Below, one piece after another: positions 18,501-25,853 of a stretch of 64,000 nt of DNA (the stretch's first letter is position 1; each line of letters starts with the position of its first letter). This DNA comes from an uncultured Bacteroidales bacterium (lineage in GTDB: Bacteria > Bacteroidota > Bacteroidia > Bacteroidales > Bacteroidaceae). The translations under genes and the position numbers were made by a program. The notes under the pieces were generated by a model. It was not told the origin of the DNA and ran no database searches. It saw only the letters and a program-made list of their open reading frames with translations. The DNA lies in assembly GCA_902801325.1 (NCBI GenBank), contig CADCHQ010000004.1, positions 1-64,000 of the forward strand. The letters are read 5' to 3'.

Positions 18501-20262
18501 AGGCATCAGGCTCAATGCTGGCAGCCACAGGAGTCGATTGCTTGCTCTCGACATCGTTGCCTCCAATCTTGTAGACAGCACTAACGGTGTAACAGCCAGA
18601 GGGTTCAACGATAGTGGTGAGCGTGCTTGCAGGTTTGTTCTCGAAGAGGTCTCCGTCTCGATAGATTTTGTAGGAATCGGGTTCGTATCTGCTGCCTGTT
18701 GGGGCTTCCCAAGCCAGTTTCCCGTCTTTGATGGCCAGATTGCGTGGTGATGGAACAGCATCTCCACAGACAACGGCAGTCAGTGCTGTCTTGCTTCCTG
18801 CACTTAGGACAGTCACGGGTTCGGGTATGTCGAAGGGAACCTCCATACCGTCGCGGTCAAGCGTATAGTCAATGATGCTGGCGTTGTAGATCTTGCCTTG
18901 TCCCTGACCCCACGAACGTGTCTCCACCCAGAAGAAGTATTTCAGGGGTCGTGAGGCGTCGAAGTCCTTAGTCAGAGCCGTCAGGTCATAGCCAAATTCC
19001 ATAGGTTCGGTATGCAGTTCACCATCTGCCCATCGTCCGAGCATAGGGATTTCTGGTGCAGGTTGTGTCTTGCCTCGATTGCCGTCGCCGCAGTACTCGA
19101 AATGCGTGAGAGCCGTGTATTTCTCGGGTTTGGTTGACTCCAGATTCTGGGACACGCCAATGTAGAGAGCCATTTCCGAACGGTGGCTGTATTCCATCGT
19201 CACCTTCAGCGTTCGCAGAGGCCGATAGTCACGCACCACATCATAGTATCCAGGTGTGAAACTGTTCTCCTTAGGCCATCCCTTCACGCTGTTCGAGCGC
19301 TCGTAGGGACAGTAGATGAAACCCTTGTTGGCATAGCCGTCGCCCCAAGAGTTGCAGATGATCCATGCACCCACCTCATTGTCGCCGTCGGAATTTTTCG
19401 CTTCACCAATGATGCCGTTTCCGTCGAGGTCAAACTCCACGCGGTCATCATAGCCCACGATGGTCATAGCGTGGTTGTAAGTCTCATTCCAGTCAGTGAC
19501 GTATTTCTTGCCCGTCAGGCCAATGGCGTCGTTGGTTGCCGTCTTGGGGATGTTGCCTTCGAAGGGACCAGCCGCCACACCAATGCCACAAATGCCACCA
19601 GAGGCATAACTCTCATCACCACAACGGTTCCAGAGGTAGTTCTTCACCAGTTCGCGACCCTCTTCCGTACCGCAGTTATAGGGGAAACTATTGCCTGAGA
19701 GAATGCGATTGTGCATCGTCGAGAACCACTTGTCGTAACCCTGCATCCAACCGCAGTCGTCGTCTTGGTCGTCCTGTCCGTCGCGTCCGTAGATGCGGCT
19801 ATAGGTAGTACCTCCATAGACCGCACAACTGGCAATGCCCACGTTTTGTCCCAGACGGTCGTATCCTGTGCCGTCAGGTCCGTTGGTGTTCAGCATCCAA
19901 GGGAAGTGTGTAGCATAGCGACGTTCGTCGGAGTCGGCAGCAGTAAAGCGAGCCGTATTGATTTGGTTGGTAAACTGGTAGTAGATGCTCGAAGCCGCAC
20001 CGCATGACCCTCCACTCTGGTTGATGATGGGTGGGAACGACGGATTCAAGGCATTGTTCAGGTGGTCGGGACGCCGTTTCCCTTCCTCTGCCTGTTGCTT
20101 GATGCGTGCTTTCATGGCCCTGTAGGCCTTCATGTTGATGCTCGTTGGAGTGGGAGAGGGCAGGTCGGGATACTTTTCCTTGTCCCACGTGCCTGGTTGG
20201 GCCACTGCTTGTAGCGCTATAGTAAGAGATAGGGCAGTCAGGTAAGTCTTTAGGGTTCGCAT
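15592..20262 (-). CDS. Giant secreted C1-family cysteine peptidase with LamG and PKD domains
   Basis: 1556 residues. After a signal peptide (~1-21) comes a papain-like domain with Cys87 (NQSGGSCGAASS), His264 (YNHAMTIVGYDD) and Asn304 (ICNSWGDGY), so the catalytic triad is complete. Next come a fibronectin-III-like stretch (~495-590), a laminin-G/concanavalin-like domain (~600-790, FTIEFWLWANG), two or three PKD-like beta domains (~820-1080) and a second LamG (~1110-1270, FTIDWWMYPGR). A beta-rich module follows (~1310-1490). The last ~60 residues (VVVSDLSGKTIF ... RRGIYIVNHSKVLVR) resemble a type IX secretion C-terminal signal. It is probably exported to the cell surface. A possible TAAATTTG box lies upstream at 20304-20311. 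Confidence 0.88.
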   Translation of the reverse strand: MRTLKTYLTALSLTIALQAVAQPGTWDKEKYPDLPSPTPTSINMKAYRAMKARIKQQAEEGKRRPDHLNNALNPSFPPIINQSGGSCGAASSIYYQFTNQINTARFTAADSDERRYATHFPWMLNTNGPDGTGYDRLGQNVGIASCAVYGGTTYSRIYGRDGQDDQDDDCGWMQGYDKWFSTMHNRILSGNSFPYNCGTEEGRELVKNYLWNRCGDESYASGGICGIGVAAGPFEGNIPKTATNDAIGLTGKKYVTDWNETYNHAMTIVGYDDRVEFDLDGNGIIGEAKNSDGDNEVGAWIICNSWGDGYANKGFIYCPYERSNSVKGWPKENSFTPGYYDVVRDYRPLRTLKVTMEYSHRSEMALYIGVSQNLESTKPEKYTALTHFEYCGDGNRGKTQPAPEIPMLGRWADGELHTEPMEFGYDLTALTKDFDASRPLKYFFWVETRSWGQGQGKIYNASIIDYTLDRDGMEVPFDIPEPVTVLSAGSKTALTAVVCGDAVPSPRNLAIKDGKLAWEAPTGSRYEPDSYKIYRDGDLFENKPASTLTTIVEPSGCYTVSAVYKIGGNDVESKQSTPVAASIEPDASRENEIARLRPGTKLLIPQFIERSLENFTIEFWLWANGNATDDEYGFRIKADTTTYFFKITKGNYIEIGQDGGSYSRVTTPISPGSFRHIAIVVEGLYTRLYVNGIRRLNWANSYSHYGIKGPARLLIGETEGTTTNYKKVYDSPWNAYIDEFRFWNRALSQAEIKDAYQQDIANPTLYADLVHYYKMNTRGTGSEGDPIYLIDACGNCDAEVIGASTFSQESAPIGNSKNPLATTTTADFTCAQTATVGKPFAITDQSAMNTAQRSWTFTGTDEPTMQGTVSPVIVFTQAGKQIIKLQTTSLYGETAEKEDTIDVEPAVLPTVDFTTPEGDIGAGEHVTFINTSTPIEAASYEWEIEGADIPVVKTVNAGATFSANGTYEVKLTAINTEGRTSVTKRVSVNAVAPKAAFDIQNNIVVKGQPISLFDASKYSPDNWTWDLASNLEIYRYQGQNKSVIINEPGIYDVTLSVSNVKGSDQITRKKAVVVCNADGQTGLHFDGVDDLVEATSPFGSEAVKAFTIDWWMYPGRINDNSFHIGDKASTLQLYVKPTGEISIDVDGVNGVSPAGTVIFDEWHHYAVTFRSSNAIIYRDGKRITSVRVGSSVPVLEHFTIGGTEHPFNGIIDELRVWNKTYAEKDIITIANEPISTPADVETLLLYYDFNQNSGDVIDRSAHGITGKRINFGPDGDAWDNTLGIFYLNPRGTMQDVTANYLKNYKHPFKTGSGTVNPANSSRYLKLLMNNTTSPWKQLNTVKNGNVLTEWHVDAEKNNYLTLEDTYSGFEENIKDLMIFQTVELPAGQYTFTADRDGDTYYYNWLPDGTYIAAAVGDELPITDKLSAEALAWSPLAESQSVTFMLEEPTTVSLGLIANMTDKKCVAVGKFVLQYKELIYGEGTDPDAICTPTLTAEPTLEAAGGLGYINIRVNKPQRVVVSDLSGKTIFADWLETSASIPARRGIYIVNHSKVLVR

Positions 20263-20303
20263 GGTACTACGTTTTTAGATGGAATTTAGACTTAAATTTG
20301 GGA

Positions 20304-20311
20304 CAAATTTA
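20304..20311 (-). promoter_or_regulatory. Possible -7 box of the peptidase-GH76 operon
   Basis: TAAATTTG on the minus strand, 42 nt before the peptidase start. There is no TTG at the expected distance, so support is weak. Confidence 0.4.
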
Positions 20312-20440
20312 TATAATTTTTCATTAAGATGTTCCTCATTCCTCCAAAAAGTGCGAATATGATGACGTTTTTGCTCGCTTGCCGATGCTTTCACGTCCTT
20401 TTCGAGTCTCACTGATAGCCTTCGTTCATCGATGTCGTAT

Positions 20441-20476
20441 GAAAAAAAGTAACTTCAAGCCGAAGCCCGAAGTTAC
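20441..20476 (-). terminator. Intrinsic terminator of the LRR-dockerin gene
   Basis: GTAACTTC (20449-20456) and GAAGTTAC (20469-20476) form a perfect 8-bp stem around a GC-rich 12-nt loop. On the minus strand it is followed at once by seven T residues. It lies about 70 nt past the stop at 20544. Confidence 0.85.
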
Positions 20477-20543
20477 CTTTCTTAATCAATTGTTCGTGTG
20501 TCAGTGTCTATGCTCAAACAAGTTTGGCTCTGCACTCGCTGCT

Positions 20544-23500
20544 CTATTCCTTGCCCAGAATAATATTCACGAGCGCTGTAACGTCAGCAATGGTTGTGCC
20601 GCCGTCGTTATTGACGTCTGCCACACCACTGGCGGGAGCTTCGTTCTTGCCGAGGATGATGTTGACGAGAGCCGTAACGTCAGCAATGGTTACACTTTCG
20701 TCACCGTTCACGTCGCCTGTAATGAATGTCACATACTCCTGCCATAAATAGCCATTTTCGCTGTAATAGCAAGTCCAGTTTCTGGTGTTCTTCAGCGTGG
20801 CAATCCGTTGCAAATTAACGATGTTGCCTTCGGTCTCTGATCCTTTGAATTCGAGGCGTAGTTCACCAGGTTCTGCGCAAGTTGGCAGCTTGACAAATAG
20901 ATTCTTCATGTCCATATCGTCCAACTGGTTGTTGTAGATATAGAGGGTTCGCAACGAATTGCAGTTCCCGATTGTGAGCGATGTGAGATGGTTGTTGTTG
21001 CATATGAGTGTCTCCAGTTTCGTGTTTGCCGTCAGGTCGAGTGTGGTCAGATCGTTATTCGAGCAGTTGAACGTGACAAGCTCTGTGAAGTATTCTATGC
21101 CCGTGAAGTCCTCGATGGTCATACCGGAGAATGGCATTTCGGTAATTGTCCGAGCCTCGGAGAAGAGCAGGAAGTCATCGTCGTCCCAGTCGTAGTAATG
21201 CTTTACTAAATAGCGGAATTGTTCGTCGGGGAAGTTTTCCTGATTGATTTCGACACCTGCCTTATATTCTGCATAACCACCATTGGCCTTTATATACATC
21301 AGTTTCCATCCCCTCATGTGGGCAACTGCTATCAAATGCTCATTTGGCTCCACGTTGTGTTCGTTTGCACTTCCTTCATGATAGATGAGGATTGTATTCG
21401 TGCCGTCGCCATCGGGAACCGTGTTGAGCAGGGTTATGATTCCGGCCTCCCCGAGGTTATTGTTTTGGATGTCCACTCTCTTCAGATTGGCCAGTCCTTC
21501 GACGTAGGCTGTGGTCAGGACGTTGTTGTCGGCATAGAGATTTTCCAAGGCGAAGAAGTGTTGGATACCTGTAAAGTCCTCAATGCCTTTGTTTCTAATA
21601 TTGAGGGTGGTGATGCGCTCCAGTTCATCGTATGTCAGCCATCCGTCCTCGTCTGTGTCTATGGTGCGGTCAAGTAGGGCACTTCGGAAATTCGCGTCGG
21701 GGAAGTTGGTGGCGCTGATTTCGATGGCAGGTATAAATTCCTTGTAATGGTTGTCGGCCGTTTGATACATCAGTCGCCATCCCTTCGCGTTGGCAGCCTC
21801 TGTCAATGCTATTGTCGGCCTGAAGTTGTTCTCGTTTGCACTTCCTTCGTGATAGATGAGTATGGTTGTAGTCGAGCCGTCGCCCTGGGGAAGACTGCTG
21901 ATCATGCTTGCGATTCCGTCCTCAGTGAGGCTGTTGTCCATGATGTCGATGTTCCGCAACTCATTCAGTCCTGTAAAGTTGGCTGTGGTCAGGGAGTTGC
22001 CATTGACATAGACTCGGTCCAAGGCGAAGAGGTGTGTGACGCCAGTGAGGTTGGTGACGCCCTGATTGTTAAGCGCGAGGGTGGTGATGTCCTCCAACTC
22101 ATCATTCGTCAGCCATCCGTCTCTGTCCTTGTCGAAGGAGATACCACTTAGGTAGTCGCGTAAAATTGCGTCAGGGAAGTTGGTCGTGGTGATTCCGATT
22201 CCATCACGTGGGCAGGAGATGGTGACCAGACTGGTCGCTGGGGTGTAGACGTATCTTCCTGTTAAATTGTCGCGAGCACGTGTGCAGACATTATGGTTAC
22301 TTTGCTCGTTGAAGTATCCAAGGACTTGGCTAGGGGGTGTGACAGAGTTGTCAGTAACCTTGATTGTGGTGCCTGAGGGCGTGGTCAGCGACTTCAGGTT
22401 TCCGATGCTTGCCGTTTTGCCAAGACCCTTCACCACCGTATTGCTACCCTCGAGAGCAAGAGAACCATGGTATGAGATGACTTCTCCATCAATGCCCAGC
22501 TTTGATGTCGTATACCCATAAATGCCGTAACCTACATTGAGACCTGCTGTGGTGGCGGTACTGCCTCCGCTCACTGTTACACCATCCTTGACTGTGAGTG
22601 TACCGGTATAGATATAAATTCCGTTCTTGTTGGAAGCGGCAGTCAGTGTGCCTGAGCCCGTGATGGTGGTATTCGCCTTCAGGTAGATGGCGTTAAAGTC
22701 GGTGATGTTGATGGTGTTGCTGCCATCGACCACGATGGTTAGTCCTTCGATGTCGTTCTGCAAACCCACACTAGTGGAACCCGTGATGTTGGCGTCGACG
22801 AGTGTCAACGTATTGGCCAGTTCGTCATACTTTACCAAGAAGCCAGTTACGCCGTTGATGGCGGTCAGGTTATCGCAGTTATCAGAGGTGACATCCTGAC
22901 CATTCAGTTTGAGGCCGTAAGTAATGGTTGCGCCTGCGTAGTCCTGCCAACTGGTGCCATTGAAATATTGGGGATTCCAACCCTTTGCTTTTAGGGCGTT
23001 GACGATAGTTGGCGACAGTTCGTTGCCCTCAGTGGCGAGGCCTTGGTAGTAGGCACGCATGTTGTAGGTTGTGGACAGCGTTGGCAGTGCACTAGCTATC
23101 GTGCTCATTGCGCTGGCTTTCAGTTGGTTGCCGTAGATTTGGAGTCTCTGCAGCTGCTGGTTCTGCGTTAGGTTGAGTGCGGTCAGGTTGTTCTTGCTAC
23201 AATGGAGTTCCGTGAGGAAGGGAGAATTCCTGAGATCGAGTGTGGAGATTTTGTTGCCATCGCAGACGAGGCTTCGCAGTTCGGTTAGGGTGGCGAGGCC
23301 TTCGATGGTGGTCAGCTGATTGTTGCTGCAATTTAGCCTGCGCAGTTTGGTGTTTCCGTTCACGTTCAGGGTCTCCAGACTGCATTCTTCGCAGTAGAGT
23401 GTTTGCAGGTTGGGGAGACAGTTGGCATTAATTCTAGTGATGCCCTGATTGTTGCTGATCCACAGTTCTTTGAGGTTCTTCAGGTAGTTTATTATCCAAT

Positions 23501-25040
23501 CGACGTCGTCATTATCAAGATTGTTATTGCTGCAATGCAGAGAGGTCAGGGCTGTCAGGTTTTGTATGCCCAGTAACGAGATAATGTCCATTCCCTCTAT
23601 ATCGAGATAGGTTATGCCGTCTATCTCCTCCTGTGTCAGGAGGGCGTCTGTGCCATAGGTTTGAGTCAACAGATAGTTTCGGAAATTCTCGTCAGGGAAG
23701 TTGGTTGGGTCGATGGCTATTCCATGATTGTCGCCCATGGTGATTTCGACATTGATGAACGCCCCACTGGAAGATGCGGTGTAGGTGTACGAAACTCTGC
23801 TGATATCTGTGCGAACTTGCCGGTCTAAGAGCAGGTATTCACCATTCATCTCTGGAGTGATGATTCTTTGGGGGGAATAGGGGTCCTCATACCAAATGTA
23901 GAGATTGGAAATGTTGTTGGCCACGTTTGCGCGGTCCAACTTTATGTAGGTCCCTCCGTCTGACAGTGTCGCCAGCGCCATATTCGATATCTGTTGCAAT
24001 CCCATGCCCAGAGTCGTGCATTGGGTGTTCGACAGGTCTAATGTAGTCAACTGGTTCTTGTAAATTGAGCAATAATTGAGCTGTGTGTTGTTCGACAAAT
24101 CAAGTGTGCTCAACTGGTTGTTCTCGCAACTCAAACGTTCCAGTGCCCACATCCTGGTCACGTCGAGCGACTCCCATCCACAAGCATCGCAATACAGGGT
24201 TTTTATCTGTTCCTGATGGGGCAGAGATTCTATGTCGATGGCACGCAACGGCGTGGAGCTGCAGTCGAAATACTGCACATAGCCGTTGCCAGCCGGTGAC
24301 CACTCAATGCCAGTGACGGATGAATTGCTGCAATTGATGTACCTATATATATTGTCTCTCAAATCGAGCGTGTGGATGTCCGTTTTCGAGCAGTCAAGAT
24401 ACGTTTTGGTGGAGGGGTTTACCTTATTGTCATAATTGATGTTCGGCAGAAACAACCATTCCAGTTCGGGATTGTCGCTGCAGTCGATGTAGGTGATATT
24501 CACTGACACTGAGGAAATGTTTAGTACTTCGAACAAATTTCCACTGCAGTACAATTCCGTCAGTGCCGAGCATCCCGCTATGTTGAGCGTGGTGAGTTCG
24601 TTGTTCGAACAGTTCAATTTCGTCAGTTTCGTGCAATCCGACACGTTGAGCGACTTCATTTTAAAGCCCAATGCATTTACTTCTGTCACCTCCATCCCAG
24701 AGAGGTCCAGTGCCGTCAGCCCAAGAGAGAAGACCGTTATGTTCAGTCCTTTTTCGGTCTCGTTCTGGGAGAAGTACTTGATGCCCTCCGCAGTTACGCA
24801 CCCCTCATTGAGATTGATGTCTTCGACGTGCTTGCGTTCGTATTCCGATAGCTTGCCGTCGGCACCCGCTAATGACATCGAGCCATTGCTCTTGCGATAG
24901 GTCATCTTGTACCGGACGAAGTCGCGAAATACCTCATCGGGAAAGTGGTCTGCGTCGATGGGGATGTCTTCGGCGTAAGTACTCACGTTTGCTGTCAGCC
25001 CTACCAGGGCGAGCAGGATTGTCAATAGTCTCATCTTCAT
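20544..25040 (-). CDS. Secreted leucine-rich-repeat protein with EF-hand-like modules and C-terminal dockerin
   Basis: 1498 residues. A signal peptide (~1-24) is followed by long runs of leucine-rich repeats (LTKLNCSNNELTTLNIAGC and similar), a beta-helix-like stretch (~690-930) and more LRRs. Five modules open with a NFPDxxFRxxL motif. In two of them this is followed by a calcium-loop-like DTDEDGWLTYDELE or DKDRDGWLTNDELE; the others are degenerate. The C-terminus is a two-part type I dockerin: GDVNGDESVTIADVTALVN and a second half with DVNNDGGTTIADVTALVN. No T9SS-type tail is seen, so the dockerin is the terminal element. Likely a surface or secreted adhesin or binding protein; its partner is unknown and no cohesin is in the window. 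The start could also be the ATG two codons downstream. Confidence 0.9.
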   Translation of the reverse strand: MKMRLLTILLALVGLTANVSTYAEDIPIDADHFPDEVFRDFVRYKMTYRKSNGSMSLAGADGKLSEYERKHVEDINLNEGCVTAEGIKYFSQNETEKGLNITVFSLGLTALDLSGMEVTEVNALGFKMKSLNVSDCTKLTKLNCSNNELTTLNIAGCSALTELYCSGNLFEVLNISSVSVNITYIDCSDNPELEWLFLPNINYDNKVNPSTKTYLDCSKTDIHTLDLRDNIYRYINCSNSSVTGIEWSPAGNGYVQYFDCSSTPLRAIDIESLPHQEQIKTLYCDACGWESLDVTRMWALERLSCENNQLSTLDLSNNTQLNYCSIYKNQLTTLDLSNTQCTTLGMGLQQISNMALATLSDGGTYIKLDRANVANNISNLYIWYEDPYSPQRIITPEMNGEYLLLDRQVRTDISRVSYTYTASSSGAFINVEITMGDNHGIAIDPTNFPDENFRNYLLTQTYGTDALLTQEEIDGITYLDIEGMDIISLLGIQNLTALTSLHCSNNNLDNDDVDWIINYLKNLKELWISNNQGITRINANCLPNLQTLYCEECSLETLNVNGNTKLRRLNCSNNQLTTIEGLATLTELRSLVCDGNKISTLDLRNSPFLTELHCSKNNLTALNLTQNQQLQRLQIYGNQLKASAMSTIASALPTLSTTYNMRAYYQGLATEGNELSPTIVNALKAKGWNPQYFNGTSWQDYAGATITYGLKLNGQDVTSDNCDNLTAINGVTGFLVKYDELANTLTLVDANITGSTSVGLQNDIEGLTIVVDGSNTINITDFNAIYLKANTTITGSGTLTAASNKNGIYIYTGTLTVKDGVTVSGGSTATTAGLNVGYGIYGYTTSKLGIDGEVISYHGSLALEGSNTVVKGLGKTASIGNLKSLTTPSGTTIKVTDNSVTPPSQVLGYFNEQSNHNVCTRARDNLTGRYVYTPATSLVTISCPRDGIGITTTNFPDAILRDYLSGISFDKDRDGWLTNDELEDITTLALNNQGVTNLTGVTHLFALDRVYVNGNSLTTANFTGLNELRNIDIMDNSLTEDGIASMISSLPQGDGSTTTILIYHEGSANENNFRPTIALTEAANAKGWRLMYQTADNHYKEFIPAIEISATNFPDANFRSALLDRTIDTDEDGWLTYDELERITTLNIRNKGIEDFTGIQHFFALENLYADNNVLTTAYVEGLANLKRVDIQNNNLGEAGIITLLNTVPDGDGTNTILIYHEGSANEHNVEPNEHLIAVAHMRGWKLMYIKANGGYAEYKAGVEINQENFPDEQFRYLVKHYYDWDDDDFLLFSEARTITEMPFSGMTIEDFTGIEYFTELVTFNCSNNDLTTLDLTANTKLETLICNNNHLTSLTIGNCNSLRTLYIYNNQLDDMDMKNLFVKLPTCAEPGELRLEFKGSETEGNIVNLQRIATLKNTRNWTCYYSENGYLWQEYVTFITGDVNGDESVTIADVTALVNIILGKNEAPASGVADVNNDGGTTIADVTALVNIILGKE

Positions 25041-25292
25041 AATTCCTACATTTTAGAGTGATCCCTCCACCGAAAGTGGACGAAACTAACTACCATTTTA
25101 TAATTCCTAATCCCAAATTTCTGTTTATTTCTTGTTTTTTCAGGCGTAAAGATAGTAATTTTTGCCAAAAGACGAGGGGTAAAACGGTGGAAAATTCATG
25201 TTTCCGCGCTCTTTTGCCCATCTTTTTATGCCTTTTGCCCACAAATGGGGTGGGAAAATTGCTTTTATTCGTCTTTATCTGCCAGCATCGTG

Positions 25293-25392
25293 GAGAAACG
25301 ACCTTTTAAGTATGAATTTTTCACTTTTCACTTTTCATTTTTAATTTATTTCGTCCCTTTGAGTCTCTTCGAGCCACGAAGATAGGCTGCAT
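25293..25392. repeat. Direct repeat copy 1 (with 21-nt heptamer expansion)
   Basis: Matches 25554-25634 throughout. Shared blocks are AAACGACCT, AAGTAT-AATTTTT, AATTTATTT, CCTTTGAGTCTCTT and CGAAGATAGGCT. It differs by 21 extra nt at about 25322-25342 (CACTTTT CACTTTT CATTTTT), exactly three heptanucleotide units. Confidence 0.85.
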
Positions 25393-25415
25393 ATTAGAAA
25401 AAAATAAATATTTTT

Positions 25416-25438
25416 CGTAATTCGTAATTCGTAATTTT
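25416..25438. repeat. Heptanucleotide array
   Basis: TAATTCG TAATTCG TAATTTT, exact 7-nt period, in the gap between the LRR gene and tRNA-Pro. Confidence 0.75.
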
Positions 25439-25440
25439 TT

Positions 25441-25481
25441 CTTACCTTTGACCTGCTTCGCATGTCGAAGATAGGCTGCAT
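25441..25481. repeat. Partial third copy of the direct repeat
   Basis: Keeps ACCTTTGA and the end block CGAAGATAGGCTGCAT of the 25293-25392 repeat, with a diverged middle. It contains a TACCTTTG promoter-like box. Confidence 0.65.
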
Positions 25482-25553
25482 TTGACTTCGTCTTCCTCAG
25501 TCGCGACTCGACCAAACAAACAAGTTTGATGGTGCTCGCTGCTCGTTCGGTTC

Positions 25554-25634
25554 GGAAAAACGACCTCTAAAGTATAAATTTTTAATTTATTTTCGTACCT
25601 TTGAGTCTCTTTGAGCCTCGAAGATAGGCTACAT
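25554..25634. repeat. Direct repeat copy 2 (unexpanded)
   Basis: The shorter partner of 25293-25392, lacking the three heptamer units. It contains TACCTTTG (25596-25603). Confidence 0.85.
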
Positions 25635-25656
25635 CTCGGAAAAACTCAAATAAAAA

Positions 25657-25688
25657 TTTGGTTTTTCGCTCGATTTGCACTATCTTTG
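25657..25688 (+). promoter_or_regulatory. Promoter of tRNA-Pro
   Basis: TTTG (25657-25660), exactly 20 nt, then TATCTTTG (25681-25688). Transcription would begin about 22-25 nt before the mature tRNA. Confidence 0.8.
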
Positions 25689-25718
25689 CAGTCGCTTTCA
25701 GGAAAACTGACAAGCAAT

Positions 25719-25791
25719 CGGGGTGTAGCGCAGTTGGTAGCGCTCCTGGTTTGGGACCAGGCGGTCGCCCGTTCGAGTCGGGTCGCCCCGA
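25719..25791 (+). tRNA. tRNA-Pro (anticodon TGG)
   Basis: A 73-nt cloverleaf. The acceptor stem is CGGGGTG with CGCCCCG (one G-U pair) and the D arm is AGCGCAGTTGGTAGCGC. The anticodon stem CCTGG/CCAGG holds loop TTTGGGA, so the anticodon is TGG. The T arm contains GTTCGAGTC and the discriminator is A. CCA is not encoded, as usual in Bacteroidetes. A full promoter precedes it. Confidence 0.96.
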
Positions 25792-25798
25792 CAATTTG

Positions 25799-25826
25799 AT
25801 TGAAGATTGAAGATTGAAAATTGAAG
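25799..25826. repeat. Heptanucleotide array after tRNA-Pro
   Basis: ATTGAAG ATTGAAG ATTGAAA ATTGAAG, exact 7-nt period, starting 8 nt after the tRNA end. Confidence 0.85.
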
Positions 25827-25853
25827 TTAGCCTACGTTAAGATTTAGGTCTTT

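Larger units (their letters stand above)
25041..25718. other. Gene-free AT-rich region with direct repeats
   Basis: No supported gene. 25041-25290 is AT-rich leader sequence of the LRR gene. 25293-25634 contains two ~80-100-bp direct repeats and a partial third, two heptanucleotide arrays, and finally the tRNA-Pro promoter. The short open frames here are low in complexity and rejected. Confidence 0.7.
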
